Source: Mesorhizobium ciceri WSM4083 | GTDB taxonomy: Bacteria; Pseudomonadota; Alphaproteobacteria; Rhizobiales; Rhizobiaceae | DNA: 64,000 nt | Direction: 5' to 3' | NCBI RefSeq assembly: GCF_000519305.1 | Contig: NZ_JAFG01000006.1 | Location: 124,001-188,000, forward strand | Shown: piece after piece, positions 1 through 8,489 of the stretch | How positions within the stretch are numbered: position 1 is the first letter of the stretch | How the letters are laid out: each line of letters starts with the position of its first letter | Notes under the pieces: model-generated | Database searches by the model: none | What the model was told of the DNA's origin: nothing | Seen by the model: only the letters and a program-made list of their open reading frames with translations | Translations under genes and position numbers: made by a program

Positions 1-25
1 CCTTTGCCCGCAGCCATCGATACAT

Positions 26-778
26 TCAGGCGGCTGCATCCAGATGATAGCGGCGCATCCAGTCGAGGCTTGTCGCGTCAGCGAGCTTTGCAACGCCGGG
101 CCTTACCTCATCGGCGTCGGGTGCTTGAACGCCCAAGGCTTCGCAAATGCCTAGCAATGTCGCTGCCGGGTTGGCGGCAAGACGCTCATAGCCAACCCGC
201 AGCGGGATTATGCCTTGTGCTTCGAACCATATGTTCCAGACCGCATCATAGTTCTCGAGTTCCGTGACCTCACGTCTGATCCGCTCGAAATCATATTGGG
301 GCTCTTTCGCAGGCGCGACCCTTTCGATCTCGGTGCCGTCGGGAGCGATATGCCAAAGACCGGTCTGCTCTGCCTTGATCAGGGAGACAGCCTGCGAAAG
401 CTTATCCTCCCGCGAAAGGTGTATGTAGAGAATGCGCCCAAAGGCCTTTTCAAGGCGCGCTCTGTCCGATGCAAATTTTGGGAAAATCCGATCGAGGATT
501 GCCGAAAGCTCATCCAGATTTTCGCGCATCAAGCGAAGGCCGAAAATGCCTGTCCCACCCTTGCCGGCGGTGATCGCCGCGTTGAGATAGGCAACGTTGA
601 ATTCGAGTTCGCTCATCGCATCGCGATCGGCCAGATTCCACTCTTCAGCCCACTCCGCCACGTCCTGGCGCCGATAGAATGAGTGCGGATCGCCGGCCGT
701 CTTCGTGGACGCCAGGAGCTTGCACAGCAAAGTGCTTCCGGTCCTCGGCGTGCCGCAGATAATGTATCCATCGAACAT
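26..778 (-). CDS. Stf0-family sulfotransferase-like protein
   Basis: About 250 residues. The N-terminus reads FDGYIICGTPRTGSTLLC, a PAPS 5'-phosphosulfate-binding loop (PRTGST, residues 11-16) at the very start, followed by SFYRRQDVAEWA. This arrangement is typical of the Stf0 (trehalose 2-sulfotransferase-like) family, which transfers sulfate from PAPS to a sugar or lipid hydroxyl in the cytoplasm. A longer start at 802 exists, but the ATG at 778 places the P-loop where the family has it. The acceptor cannot be told from sequence; in rhizobia such enzymes may modify surface polysaccharide or lipid (inference). It is followed on the same strand by unrelated genes upstream, so no operon is obvious. 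Confidence 0.75.
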   Translation of the reverse strand: MFDGYIICGTPRTGSTLLCKLLASTKTAGDPHSFYRRQDVAEWAEEWNLADRDAMSELEFNVAYLNAAITAGKGGTGIFGLRLMRENLDELSAILDRIFPKFASDRARLEKAFGRILYIHLSREDKLSQAVSLIKAEQTGLWHIAPDGTEIERVAPAKEPQYDFERIRREVTELENYDAVWNIWFEAQGIIPLRVGYERLAANPAATLLGICEALGVQAPDADEVRPGVAKLADATSLDWMRRYHLDAAA

Positions 779-895
779 GTTGCGGCCCCTGCTGCTCGCC
801 AAAGGCAGGGCTGTCGCCCCTGTTAAAGTTGGTCGCCGCTATAGCTGAAATCTTTGCTGGATGTCGCCTAAAATGCTTTCCCAGCGGGCCAAAAA

Positions 896-1750
896 TCACC
901 GGTTGCGCACCACCACGCACGCCCCACCGACGCTTTGCAATTTCTGGCAGATGACGTTGGCATCGGCGCGGCGGTCGACACCGATCCTGACCGCGTAGAT
1001 ACCGCGCCGGCCGATTGGCGTGCGCACCCGGCTGACCACCGGATCGTGCCCGTTGAGCAGGGCCGGAAACCGGCTCCTCACCCTGAGCCACTGGCTGATC
1101 GCGACACTGCGGCGGAAGTTGCCGGCCACCTGGATGCCCCATGGTTTTATGTTGATCGAGGCCATCGCCACGGTTCGCGACATGATTACCGGCAGCCTGC
1201 GGCAAGCGACGGCAAAATCCATCTTTGCGTCGAGCGGTTCGACCTTTCCGGCATAGGCCCGGTCGGCGAATTTGTCGGCCGGCTCGCCCATGATGTCGAA
1301 GACATAGCTTTCGGTTTCCATCGGCAGAAAGCCGCCGGAGCTGAGCCAGCGCGACACACGGCTCTCACCGGCATTATAGGCGGCCGCCGCCAGGCCGAGA
1401 TTGCCATAGCCGGTTTTCATTTCGGCGAGATATCTGGCCGAGGCCGGGATCGCCTGGTCGATGTCGAAGGAATTGGCGAGCCCGCGCATCTTGGCGGTGC
1501 CCGGCATGAACTGGGCGATGCCTTCGGCGCCGACCGGACTGACGGCGTTGGGATCGAAACGGCTCTCCTTCCAGATCAGCCGGGCGAAGAAATCCCGCGA
1601 CAGGCCGTTCCGGTCGGCATGCGCCTGGATCAAGGTGCAGACCCTGTCGATCAGCCGCTGCTTGGCGGATTGCGGCGGATCGGCCTGAGCCAGCGTCGAC
1701 CAGACCAGCCCACACAGCAGGATCAGCGCCACCCAAAGGAAACGCTGCAT
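896..1750 (-). CDS. Lytic murein transglycosylase with C-terminal SPOR-like segment
   Basis: 284 residues with a cleavable signal peptide (residues 1-23, hydrophobic, ending LAQA-DPP). The SLT/lysozyme-like fold is marked by LIWKESRFDPNAVSPVGAEG, with catalytic Glu62, then GIAQFMPGTA and AAYNAGE. The last ~40 residues (YAVRIGVDRRADANVICQKL) look like a SPOR domain that binds denuded septal peptidoglycan. It should cleave the MurNAc-GlcNAc bond in the periplasm, forming 1,6-anhydro ends. The start lies 5 bp after the ispG stop on the same strand, so it is probably cotranscribed with ispG. Confidence 0.85.
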   Translation of the reverse strand: MQRFLWVALILLCGLVWSTLAQADPPQSAKQRLIDRVCTLIQAHADRNGLSRDFFARLIWKESRFDPNAVSPVGAEGIAQFMPGTAKMRGLANSFDIDQAIPASARYLAEMKTGYGNLGLAAAAYNAGESRVSRWLSSGGFLPMETESYVFDIMGEPADKFADRAYAGKVEPLDAKMDFAVACRRLPVIMSRTVAMASINIKPWGIQVAGNFRRSVAISQWLRVRSRFPALLNGHDPVVSRVRTPIGRRGIYAVRIGVDRRADANVICQKLQSVGGACVVVRNR

Positions 1751-1755
1751 CTGTT

Positions 1756-3009
1756 CTACTCTGCCGCGGCCTTGCCGCCGCGACCGAACCTCTGCTCGAT
1801 ATAGTCGGCGACCATTTTCTCGAAATCCGCCGCGATCGACGGCCCGCGCAGGGTCGCCGCCTTCTTGCCGTCGACAAAGACGGGCGCGGTCGGCGTCTCG
1901 CCGGTGCCGGGCAGCGAAATGCCGATGTCGGCATGCTTGGATTCACCTGGGCCGTTGACGATGCAGCCCATCACCGCGACCTTGAGGTTCTCGACGCCGG
2001 GATATTTTTCACGCCATACCGGCATGTTCTTCCTGAGATCCGCCTGGATGTTCTGAGCAAGTTCCTGGAACACGGTCGAGGTCGTGCGGCCGCAGCCGGG
2101 ACACGCGGCGACGATCGGCACGAACTGCCTGAAGCCCATGGTCTGCAGCAATTCCTGCGACACCTGCACCTCACGTGTGCGGTCGCCATTCGGCTCCGGC
2201 GTCAGCGAGATGCGGATGGTGTCGCCAATACCTTGCTGGAGCAGGATGCCCATGGCGGCCGACGAAGCGACGATGCCTTTAGAGCCCATGCCGGCTTCGG
2301 TAAGGCCGAGATGCAGCGCATGGTTGGAGCGGGTGGCGAGCTCGGTATAGACGGCGATCAGATCCTGCACGCCGCTGACCTTGGCCGACAGGATGATTTT
2401 CTCGCGGCCAAGGCCGATCTCTTCCGCCATCTCGGCCGACAGGATCGCCGACTGCACGATCGCCTCGCGCATCACCTCCTGCGCCGTCAGCGGAAAATCC
2501 TTGTCCTGGTTGTCGTCCATCAGCCGGGTCAAAAGCTCCTGGTCGAGCGAGCCCCAGTTGACACCGATGCGCACCGGCTTGTCATGCCTGATCGCCATCT
2601 CGACGATATCGGCGAACTGCCGGTCCTTCTTGTCCTTGAAGCCGACATTGCCGGGGTTGATCCGGTATTTGGCCAGCGCCTCGGCGCAGGCCGGGTGATC
2701 GGCCAAAAGCTTATGGCCGATATAGTGGAAATCGCCGACCAACGGCACGTTGATGCCGAGCCGCTGGAGCCGCTCATGAATGCGCGGTACGGCGGCGGCA
2801 CTCTCGTCGCGATCGACGGTGATGCGCACGATCTCGGAGCCGGCCCGGTGCAGTGCTGCGACCTGCGCAACCGTCTGGTCGATATCGGCCGTGTCGGTAT
2901 TGGTCATCGACTGGACGACAACAGGCGCGCCACCGCCAACGACCACGCCGCCGACATCGACGCCGACCGAGGTGCGGCGGGGGAAAGGAGAGGAAAAATA
3001 TCCGGTCAT
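1756..3009 (-). CDS. ispG: 4-hydroxy-3-methylbut-2-enyl diphosphate synthase (IspG/GcpE)
   Basis: 417 residues. IspG reduces 2-C-methyl-D-erythritol 2,4-cyclodiphosphate to HMBPP, the penultimate step of the non-mevalonate isoprenoid pathway. Visible marks are the N-terminal [14 protein letters not shown], the ARTRVGVN-like [12 protein letters not shown] block, and the 4Fe-4S ligands in ACPGCGRTT plus [10 protein letters not shown] with the conserved Glu. Two in-frame upstream ATGs exist (3036, 3060); the start at 3009 ([14 protein letters not shown]) fits the usual N-terminus. The lytic transglycosylase follows 5 bp downstream. Confidence 0.95.
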   Translation of the reverse strand: MTGYFSSPFPRRTSVGVDVGGVVVGGGAPVVVQSMTNTDTADIDQTVAQVAALHRAGSEIVRITVDRDESAAAVPRIHERLQRLGINVPLVGDFHYIGHKLLADHPACAEALAKYRINPGNVGFKDKKDRQFADIVEMAIRHDKPVRIGVNWGSLDQELLTRLMDDNQDKDFPLTAQEVMREAIVQSAILSAEMAEEIGLGREKIILSAKVSGVQDLIAVYTELATRSNHALHLGLTEAGMGSKGIVASSAAMGILLQQGIGDTIRISLTPEPNGDRTREVQVSQELLQTMGFRQFVPIVAACPGCGRTTSTVFQELAQNIQADLRKNMPVWREKYPGVENLKVAVMGCIVNGPGESKHADIGISLPGTGETPTAPVFVDGKKAATLRGPSIAADFEKMVADYIEQRFGRGGKAAAE

Positions 3010-3340
3010 GCCGGCAGCCTTTTGTCTCTGGAGCATCTTGTGTCCTGCATGGGCGCACAACGATGCCCCGGGCCGATGCGCTGAGGTCCGGGCATGAGGT
3101 GGAGGAGCAAAGATGGCTTGTCAATGGCGACAGGTCGCCACTGGCCGGAATCGGTCCGCCGCCAGAGGCCAGAAACAATCGATGATCTGGCGAAACGGGC
3201 GACGGCCGAAGCGGAAATTGAACCGGTGCAAGTTCAGCTTCGGCTGACAGACCGGCGCTGGAATCAAAACCCTCCACACCGGCGGCGGGGTGCCGCCGGG
3301 AAAAGAGGCCGCGGATATTGGCGGCTATGTCAGGAGGGCA
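3010..3340. other. Non-coding gap upstream of ispG, with two hairpins
   Basis: No supported gene. A TTGACA -35-like hexamer reads toward ispG (minus strand, 3118-3123), without a good -10. An imperfect stem with arms GCCGAAGC (3205-3212) and GCTTCGGC (3237-3244) and inner TGAAC/GTTCA lies mid-gap. A perfect 8-bp hairpin (3279-3299, CCGGCGGC/GCCGCCGG, loop GGGGT) followed on the minus strand by a short T-rich stretch probably ends transcription of the DUF465 gene at 3341. Confidence 0.5.
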
Positions 3341-3520
3341 TCAATGCGTGGTCGGTTTGCCTCTTAGTTTTTCAATCTCGTCCTTGAGTGCCAGCTTGCG
3401 TCGCTTGAGATTCACGATTTCGAGGTCGTCGACCGATGGATGATTCATCGCGTCATCGATTTCACGTTCGATGTCGCCGTGTTTCCGCTGCAACTCATCA
3501 AGATGGGATGCAAGAGACAT
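3341..3520 (-). CDS. DUF465 (YdcH-like) small protein
   Basis: 59 residues, starting MSLASHLDELQRKHGDIERE and continuing with INHPSVDDLEI-like sequence (DDAMNHPSVDDLEIVNLK) then KRRKLALKDEIEKL. The two-helix, charged, coiled-coil pattern with the central hairpin at NHPS and the terminal LKRRKLALKDEI is the DUF465/YdcH signature. GGGAGAA lies 6 nt before the ATG. Function is unknown in the family. It is divergent from a second DUF465 gene 240 bp away, so the two paralogues flank a shared promoter region. Confidence 0.85.
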   Translation of the reverse strand: MSLASHLDELQRKHGDIEREIDDAMNHPSVDDLEIVNLKRRKLALKDEIEKLRGKPTTH

Positions 3521-3759
3521 GATTGGTTCTCCCTTTCATGGTTTTCCTCGATTGCAACCGTCACGGCGCGTCCACCGCAGGTTCGCTTCTGTGACGGCAC
3601 GGTGACAGTGTGTCACCTTCCGCGGGCGATGTCGAATGATCCGTGGTAGCATTCCACGACACCTTGAAATGTGATATGGGCTGCACGCCGGTGACAAAAC
3701 ACCCGGTCCCGCCCAATCAGGCCCAGCTTTGGGCGCCGCAGACGTGCAGACGGTAGAGA

Positions 3760-3963
3760 ATGTCCGATCAGGAACAGGCCGATATTCGCCTCGAATTTTC
3801 CCGCCTGAAGCAGGAACACGCCGATTTCGATGCAGCCATCAACGCGATGATCGCCATGGCTTGCGATCCGCTGCAGATCCAGCGCATGAAGAAGAAGAAG
3901 CTGTTCCTCAAGGACCGGCTGATGGCGCTGGAAGACAAGATCATTCCCGACATCATTGCTTGA
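3760..3963 (+). CDS. DUF465 (YdcH-like) small protein upstream of purE
   Basis: 67 residues. MSDQEQADIRLEFSRLKQEH, then DFDAAINAM and QRMKKKKLFLKDRLMALEDKI: two predicted helices with a basic patch and the LKKKKLxLKD motif of DUF465. Role unknown. It precedes purE-purK in the same direction with a 140-bp gap. The paralogue at 3341-3520 points the other way. No signal peptide, so probably cytosolic. Confidence 0.85.
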   Translation: MSDQEQADIRLEFSRLKQEHADFDAAINAMIAMACDPLQIQRMKKKKLFLKDRLMALEDKIIPDIIA

Positions 3964-4103
3964 ACGATGTGATGTACTGACGTCGCTCGAGGCGAGCCCG
4001 AGCTCGATGATTTCGTCGCCTGTCACCGCAGCAGCGGCCGCCTATCCTTGCGGCCTCGCGCGAATTCCGCTAAGGCGCGCCTTTGTCGCCGGGGAACACG
4101 GAC

Positions 4104-4601
4104 TTGGACGATCAACGCGCCGACGTCGCCATCATCATGGGCAGCCAGTCCGACTGGGCGACGATGCGCCATGCGGCCGAAACGCTGGAAGCACTCGGCA
4201 TCCCGCACAAGCGGCTGATCATCTCCGCGCATCGCACCCCAGACCGGCTCTATGATTTCGCCAAGGGCGCCAAGGCGGCCGGTTATCAGGTGATCATCGC
4301 CGGCGCCGGCGGTGCGGCGCACCTGCCCGGCATGACGGCGGCGATGACGCCGCTGCCGGTGTTCGGTGTGCCGGTGGAATCGAAAGCGCTTTCCGGACAG
4401 GATTCGCTGCTGTCCATTGTCCAGATGCCGGCCGGCATTCCCGTGGGCACGCTGGCCATAGGCAAGGCTGGCGCCACCAACGCAGCCCTTCTGGCCGCTG
4501 CCGTGCTGGCCCTGAACGATGACAGCCTTGCCGTCCGTCTGGACGCCTGGCGTGCCGCGCAGACCGCCAAGGTCGCGACCGAACCGACGGATACGCCGTG
4601 A
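4104..4601 (+). CDS. purE: N5-carboxyaminoimidazole ribonucleotide mutase (PurE)
   Basis: 165 residues. Converts N5-CAIR to CAIR in de novo purine synthesis. Motifs: IIMGSQSDW at the N-terminus, [11 protein letters not shown] with the catalytic His, [13 protein letters not shown], and [32 protein letters not shown]. There is no ATG before the MGSQSDW motif. I place the start at TTG 4104 because GGGGAA (4091-4096) sits 7 nt upstream; a TTG at 4083 in the same frame is the alternative. The stop overlaps the purK GTG start (GTGA), indicating translational coupling. Confidence 0.93.
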   Translation: MDDQRADVAIIMGSQSDWATMRHAAETLEALGIPHKRLIISAHRTPDRLYDFAKGAKAAGYQVIIAGAGGAAHLPGMTAAMTPLPVFGVPVESKALSGQDSLLSIVQMPAGIPVGTLAIGKAGATNAALLAAAVLALNDDSLAVRLDAWRAAQTAKVATEPTDTP

Positions 4602-5677
4602 GCCTGCCCGCCGGATCGACCATCGGCATCATTGGCGGCGGCCAGCTCGGCCGCATGCTGGCTGTTGCTGCCGCCCGCCTCGGCTACCGCACCGTGGTGC
4701 TGGAACCGCAAGCGGATTGCCCGGCCGCACAGGTCGCCAACCGGCAGATAACAGCCGCCTATGACGACCCGGCCGCTCTTGCCGAACTGGCAGGCTCGAG
4801 TTCCGTCGTCACCTACGAGTTCGAGAACGTCCCGGTTGCAGCGGCCAGCGCGCTGGCCGCCAAGGTTCCGGTCTATCCGGCGGCGCGTGCGCTGGAAGTG
4901 GCGCAGGACCGGGTGGACGAAAAAACATTCCTCAACGGCATCGGCATTGCCACCGCCGTTTTCCACGCCGTCGACAATGATGACGAGCTGACGGCGGCGC
5001 TGAAAGCATTCGACGGCAGCGGCATCCTGAAGACGCGCCGCATGGGCTATGACGGCAAGGGCCAGCGCGTCTTCCGCAACATGGAAGCCGGGGGCTTCGC
5101 CGGCACCTGCGAGGCGATGGGCAATGTGCCGCTGATCCTGGAGTCCTTCGTGCCGTTCGAGCGCGAGATATCGGTGATCGCGGCGCGTGGGCTGGACGGT
5201 GCGGTCGTCGCCTACGATCCAGCCGAGAATATCCATCGCAACGGCATTCTCCACACATCGACCTTGCCGGCCGCCATTATGCCGGAGACGGCGCAAGCCG
5301 CACGAACGGCCGTATCGAAGATCCTGTCGGCGCTGGACTATGTCGGTGTCATCGGCGTCGAGTTCTTCGTGCTGGCCGACGGCTCGCTGCTGGCCAACGA
5401 GATCGCGCCGCGCGTGCACAATTCCGGCCATTGGACGGAAGCCGCCTGTATCGTTTCGCAGTTCGAGCAGCATATCCGCGCCATTGCAGGCCTGCCGCTC
5501 GGCGGCCCGGACCGCCATTCCGACTGTGTGATGGAAAACCTGATCGGCGACGATGTGCTACGCGTCCCGGAGCTTCTCGCCGAGCCCGATCTGATGCTGC
5601 ATCTCTACGGCAAGGCCGAAGCGCGGCCCGGCCGCAAGATGGGTCATTTCACTCGGATCAGCCGTCGCGCCTCATAA
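4598..5677 (+). CDS. purK: 5-(carboxyamino)imidazole ribonucleotide synthase (PurK)
   Basis: 359 residues, GTG start overlapping the purE stop. ATP-grasp enzyme that carboxylates AIR with bicarbonate and ATP to N5-CAIR, feeding PurE. N-terminal [12 protein letters not shown] nucleotide-like loop, [12 protein letters not shown] (ATP-grasp lysine/glycine loop), [14 protein letters not shown], and the metal-binding [14 protein letters not shown] block. Length is normal for the family. Its end is 6 bp from the convergent LprI-like gene. Confidence 0.95.
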   Translation: MSLPAGSTIGIIGGGQLGRMLAVAAARLGYRTVVLEPQADCPAAQVANRQITAAYDDPAALAELAGSSSVVTYEFENVPVAAASALAAKVPVYPAARALEVAQDRVDEKTFLNGIGIATAVFHAVDNDDELTAALKAFDGSGILKTRRMGYDGKGQRVFRNMEAGGFAGTCEAMGNVPLILESFVPFEREISVIAARGLDGAVVAYDPAENIHRNGILHTSTLPAAIMPETAQAARTAVSKILSALDYVGVIGVEFFVLADGSLLANEIAPRVHNSGHWTEAACIVSQFEQHIRAIAGLPLGGPDRHSDCVMENLIGDDVLRVPELLAEPDLMLHLYGKAEARPGRKMGHFTRISRRAS

Positions 5678-5683
5678 GGTTGC

Positions 5684-6106
5684 CTACTGCACGTCGTCGC
5701 TCTCGTCCTGCCCTGGATTGGCGCAACTCACATCACCTTCCTCGCAATTGGCCGCGGCAGCGAGCTGCTTGACGCGATCATTGGTCAATCTGGTCAGGCA
5801 TTGCGAAACTTCCATCGAATGGATCGATCCGCCTTCGCTGGCGGCGGTGGAATGCGCGCACTCGGCATCGCGAAAAGCGATCCAGGCGCGTTGCGCCACC
5901 TGCAGCAATCTCTTGCCGCCGGCATCATCCGAGCTGGTGAGATCCTGATAGGCCTTGTTGAGCTTGGCGTCGGCCGCCTGATAGTCTTCGCCGGCACAGA
6001 TGTTCATCATCTGCTGGCTGTCGTCGCTGCGGTCGCATTCCTGCGCGCGCGCAACCGAAGCTGCCGCCAGCAGGACAAGGCAGGCGGACAGGAACATTCG
6101 GCGCAT
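5684..6106 (-). CDS. LprI-like (DUF1311) secreted protein
   Basis: About 140 residues. Signal peptide MRRMFLSACLVLLAAASVARA, then Cys-containing CDRSDDSQQMMNICAGEDYQAADAKLN, LNKAYQDL, and AWIAFRDAEC. This is the DUF1311/LprI N-terminal domain, seen in secreted lysozyme-inhibitor-like proteins; inhibition has been shown only for some members. Start at 6106 is preferred because GGAGAG lies 4 nt upstream; a TTG at 6118 is in frame. Convergent with purK. Confidence 0.8.
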   Translation of the reverse strand: MRRMFLSACLVLLAAASVARAQECDRSDDSQQMMNICAGEDYQAADAKLNKAYQDLTSSDDAGGKRLLQVAQRAWIAFRDAECAHSTAASEGGSIHSMEVSQCLTRLTNDRVKQLAAAANCEEGDVSCANPGQDESDDVQ

Positions 6107-6237
6107 GGTTCTCTCCAAATCACTTCACGGCGAGCGCATCATCCCAGCCGACCCAGGGCCGCGCAATGCCGCCAGACCGACATGGCGGATAATTGATGAC
6201 AGGGACGATTCACAGCCGCTATGGAGCACGCTTGCGG

Positions 6238-6266
6238 TTGACAGGGACAAGGCTCCTCGTTTATGA
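6238..6266 (+). promoter_or_regulatory. Sigma-70-type promoter for rpmJ
   Basis: TTGACA (6238-6243), 17-bp spacer, TTATGA (6261-6266). This is the best housekeeping-type promoter I see in the window and lies 82 bp before the rpmJ ATG. Confidence 0.65.
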
Positions 6267-6281
6267 GCCTCCCACAGTTCA

Positions 6282-6305
6282 AAGGCGCGTCTTCTGGCGC
6301 GCCTT
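6282..6305 (+). promoter_or_regulatory. Hairpin in rpmJ leader
   Basis: AAGGCGCG (6282-6289) pairs perfectly with CGCGCCTT (6298-6305) across an 8-nt loop. It lies between the promoter and the rpmJ ribosome site and is followed by AAAAT rather than a T-run, so a leader structure or stabiliser is more likely than a terminator. Confidence 0.4.
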
Positions 6306-6347
6306 AAAATTTCGACCCGGACCGGGTCCACACCGACAGGCAAGACC

Positions 6348-6473
6348 ATGAAGATCAAGAATTCGCTCAAGGCGCTGAAGGCGCGTCACCGCGACAACCA
6401 GCTGGTTCGCCGCAAGGGCCGCGTCTACATCATCAACAAGACCGCCCCGCGCTACAAGGCACGCCAGGGCTGA
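6348..6473 (+). CDS. rpmJ: 50S ribosomal protein L36, zinc-free type (YkgO-like)
   Basis: 41 residues: [20 protein letters not shown], then [20 protein letters not shown]. This is the L36 fold in the form lacking the CxxC...C...H zinc ligands, normal for Hyphomicrobiales. It is a small basic component of the large ribosomal subunit. Too short for ordinary ORF lists but certain from its sequence. A strong promoter and a leader hairpin precede it. Confidence 0.95.
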   Translation: MKIKNSLKALKARHRDNQLVRRKGRVYIINKTAPRYKARQG

Positions 6474-6584
6474 GTTTTCGGGCAGGAGGCTGTTGCCTCC
6501 GCCCATTTGATGCTTGTTGCCGCCTGCCGGCCTTTCACGCCAAATTCAGTTTGACGTTCCGCCGCCCGGGACTAGAGTCCGGTG

Positions 6585-7190
6585 ATGCGGATTCTTTTTG
6601 CATTTTTGACATCTCTGCTTGTTTCCGGCGTCATTTGTGGCCCGGCATGGGCGGATGATGCTGTCGCGCCGCCGGGCACTCAGGACGCGCCACCCGCCGC
6701 AACAACGAAACAAGCCCGCCTCGACCAGCTGTTCAGCGACCTGAAACGCGAACGCAACGAAAAGGCGGCCGAGCGCATCGCCGGCAGCATCTGGAGCGAG
6801 TGGTCGCAATCCGGCAGCGCCTCGATCGACCTGATGATGCAGTGGTCGCAGAAAGCTATCGAAGGCCAGAAATTCGACGTCGCGCTCGATTTCCTCGACC
6901 AGGTGGTCACCTTGCAGCCGACTTATGCCGAGGGCTGGAACCGGCGTGCCACCGTCCATTTCATGATGAAGAACTACGGCAAGTCGATGTCCGACATCGA
7001 CCATACGCTGCAACTCGAACCACGCCACTTCGGTGCGCTGTCCGGCCTGGCGCAGATCATGGCGCTGACCGGCCACAAGCAATCGGCGCTCGAGGCCTGG
7101 CAAAAGGTGCTGGCCATCTATCCGATGATGCGCAGCGCCCAGGACCAAGTCGGCACGATTTCGGAGGAGCTTGCCGGCGAAGGCATTTGA
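6585..7190 (+). CDS. Secreted tetratricopeptide-repeat protein
   Basis: 201 residues. Signal peptide (FAFLTSLLVSGVICGPAWA), then about three TPR units: AIEGQKFDVALDFLDQVVTL, YAEGWNRRATVHFMMKNYGK and HFGALSGLAQIMALTGHKQS. TPRs mediate protein contacts; it is probably periplasmic. GTG at 6582 is directly adjacent to the ATG at 6585. Partner unknown. A repeat-rich intergenic region follows. Confidence 0.8.
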   Translation: MRILFAFLTSLLVSGVICGPAWADDAVAPPGTQDAPPAATTKQARLDQLFSDLKRERNEKAAERIAGSIWSEWSQSGSASIDLMMQWSQKAIEGQKFDVALDFLDQVVTLQPTYAEGWNRRATVHFMMKNYGKSMSDIDHTLQLEPRHFGALSGLAQIMALTGHKQSALEAWQKVLAIYPMMRSAQDQVGTISEELAGEGI

Positions 7191-7200
7191 TGTCCTGAAG

Positions 7201-7349
7201 AGAGTAGGGGAATAGGGGAGTAAGGCAGTATGTAAGTGGTGCAGATTGCGCGTGGAACATATCCCCTACTCCCCTACTCCCCTACTCCCCTACTCCCCTA
7301 CTCCCCTACTCCCCTACTCCCCTACTCCCCTACTCCCCTACTCCCCTAC
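7201..7349. repeat. 8-bp minisatellite with inverted partner
   Basis: CCCCTACT repeats head to tail for nearly 11 copies (7263-7349) with no visible variants. Upstream, 7202-7225 holds inverted, degenerate copies (GTAGGGGA, ATAGGGGA), so transcripts could fold. It lies between the TPR gene and the hydrolase ATG at 7382. The unit length is not a multiple of 3 and no gene uses it. Confidence 0.9.
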
Positions 7350-7381
7350 AACTTATCCCCCTTCACCCCCGTATCTCTCCC

Positions 7382-8446
7382 ATGAACCTTATCTACGCCG
7401 CCCTTGCCTTCCTGATGGCGCTTGTCTTCGGCTTTGTCGGCGTCACCCGCGCCGGCTCATGGCTGATCGAGCGCCGCAATCCGCCGATCGGCGAGTTCGC
7501 CGACATCGACGGCGGCCGCATCCACTATGTCCATGTTCCGGCACCTGCGAACGCCGAGTTGCCGCCGATCGTCTTCATCCACGGCGCCAGCGCCAATCTA
7601 AGGGACCAGATGCTGCCGCTGCGTCCCTTGCTCGAAGGGCGCGCCGAAATGCTGTTCTTCGACCGGCCAGGCCACGGCTGGTCGGGTCGCGGCACCGACA
7701 ACGAGAACCCGTCGGCGCAGGCCAACACCATTGCCGCGCTGATGGACCGTCTCGGTATGAAGAAGGCCATCATCGTCGGTCATTCCTTCGGCGGCGTGGT
7801 GACATCGGCCTTTGGCCGCGAGCATCCCGACAAGACACTCGGACTGGTCTTTCTCGCGCCGGCGACCCACCCATGGCCGGGCGGCGCAACCGCCTGGTAC
7901 TACGATCTGACCACCATGCCGGTGCTCGGCTGGCTGTTTTCCGAGACGCTGACCTATCCGGCGGGAACCCTGCAGATGGCCGAAGCCACCACCTGCGTTT
8001 TCTCGCCCAACAAGGTGCCGGACAATTATCTCAGCTCGGCCTCCATCCCGCTGGTGCTGCGACCAACAGCCTTTCGTGCCAACGCCACCGATGTCGCCGG
8101 GCTCTATCGCTATGCCCTCGGCGCCGCACCGCGCTACAACGAGATCAAGGCGCCAACCGTGGTCATTTCAGGCGATCGCGACAAGGTGGTCTATGCCACG
8201 ATCCATTCGGTCGGCCTGGCGCGCGACATTGCCGGTGCCGAACTCGTGTGGGTGCACAATCTCGGTCACAAGCCAGACTGGATCGCGCCCGACCTGACCG
8301 TCGGCGCCATCGAGAAGGTCGCCGGCAAAAGTATAGACCTGCAGGCGATGGCCAGGACCGTAGAGGCGCGCATCGCCGGCGACGCCTACGGCGCCGGCAG
8401 ATGCGCCGATATCAAGGTACCGCAGGCCGAACTTGCGCCGACCTGA
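7382..8446 (+). CDS. Alpha/beta hydrolase, membrane-anchored
   Basis: 354 residues with an N-terminal membrane segment (MNLIYAALAFLMALVFGFVG). Alpha/beta-hydrolase marks: oxyanion loop VFIHGAS (residues 65-70), nucleophile elbow VGHSFGG with Ser135, acid in SGDRDK (about Asp267) and His296 in VHNLGHKPD. The substrate is not evident (esterase, lipase or haloalkane-type are all possible). No gene neighbour suggests a pathway. The minisatellite lies in its leader. Confidence 0.8.
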   Translation: MNLIYAALAFLMALVFGFVGVTRAGSWLIERRNPPIGEFADIDGGRIHYVHVPAPANAELPPIVFIHGASANLRDQMLPLRPLLEGRAEMLFFDRPGHGWSGRGTDNENPSAQANTIAALMDRLGMKKAIIVGHSFGGVVTSAFGREHPDKTLGLVFLAPATHPWPGGATAWYYDLTTMPVLGWLFSETLTYPAGTLQMAEATTCVFSPNKVPDNYLSSASIPLVLRPTAFRANATDVAGLYRYALGAAPRYNEIKAPTVVISGDRDKVVYATIHSVGLARDIAGAELVWVHNLGHKPDWIAPDLTVGAIEKVAGKSIDLQAMARTVEARIAGDAYGAGRCADIKVPQAELAPT

Positions 8447-8485
8447 AGCGGGCCGCCTGAATCCGTTCAGGGCGACACGCTTCAG
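8443..8485. terminator. Long imperfect hairpin between convergent genes
   Basis: CTGAAGCG (8443-8450) pairs with CGCTTCAG (8478-8485); an inner stem CGCCTGAA/TTCAGGGCG with loop TCCG continues it. It sits between the hydrolase stop (8446) and the pyk stop (8490). No clear T-run, so termination is inferred from position. Confidence 0.4.
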
Positions 8486-8489
8486 GAAT

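Noticed and set aside
7263..7349. CRISPR array
   Set aside because: Units are 8 bp, directly adjacent, with no spacers and no cas genes.
7246..8460. An open frame through the minisatellite giving a Pro/Tyr/Ser repeat protein
   Set aside because: It is a shifted frame over the alpha/beta hydrolase; the repeats are not a multiple of three and the hydrolase motifs lie in another frame.
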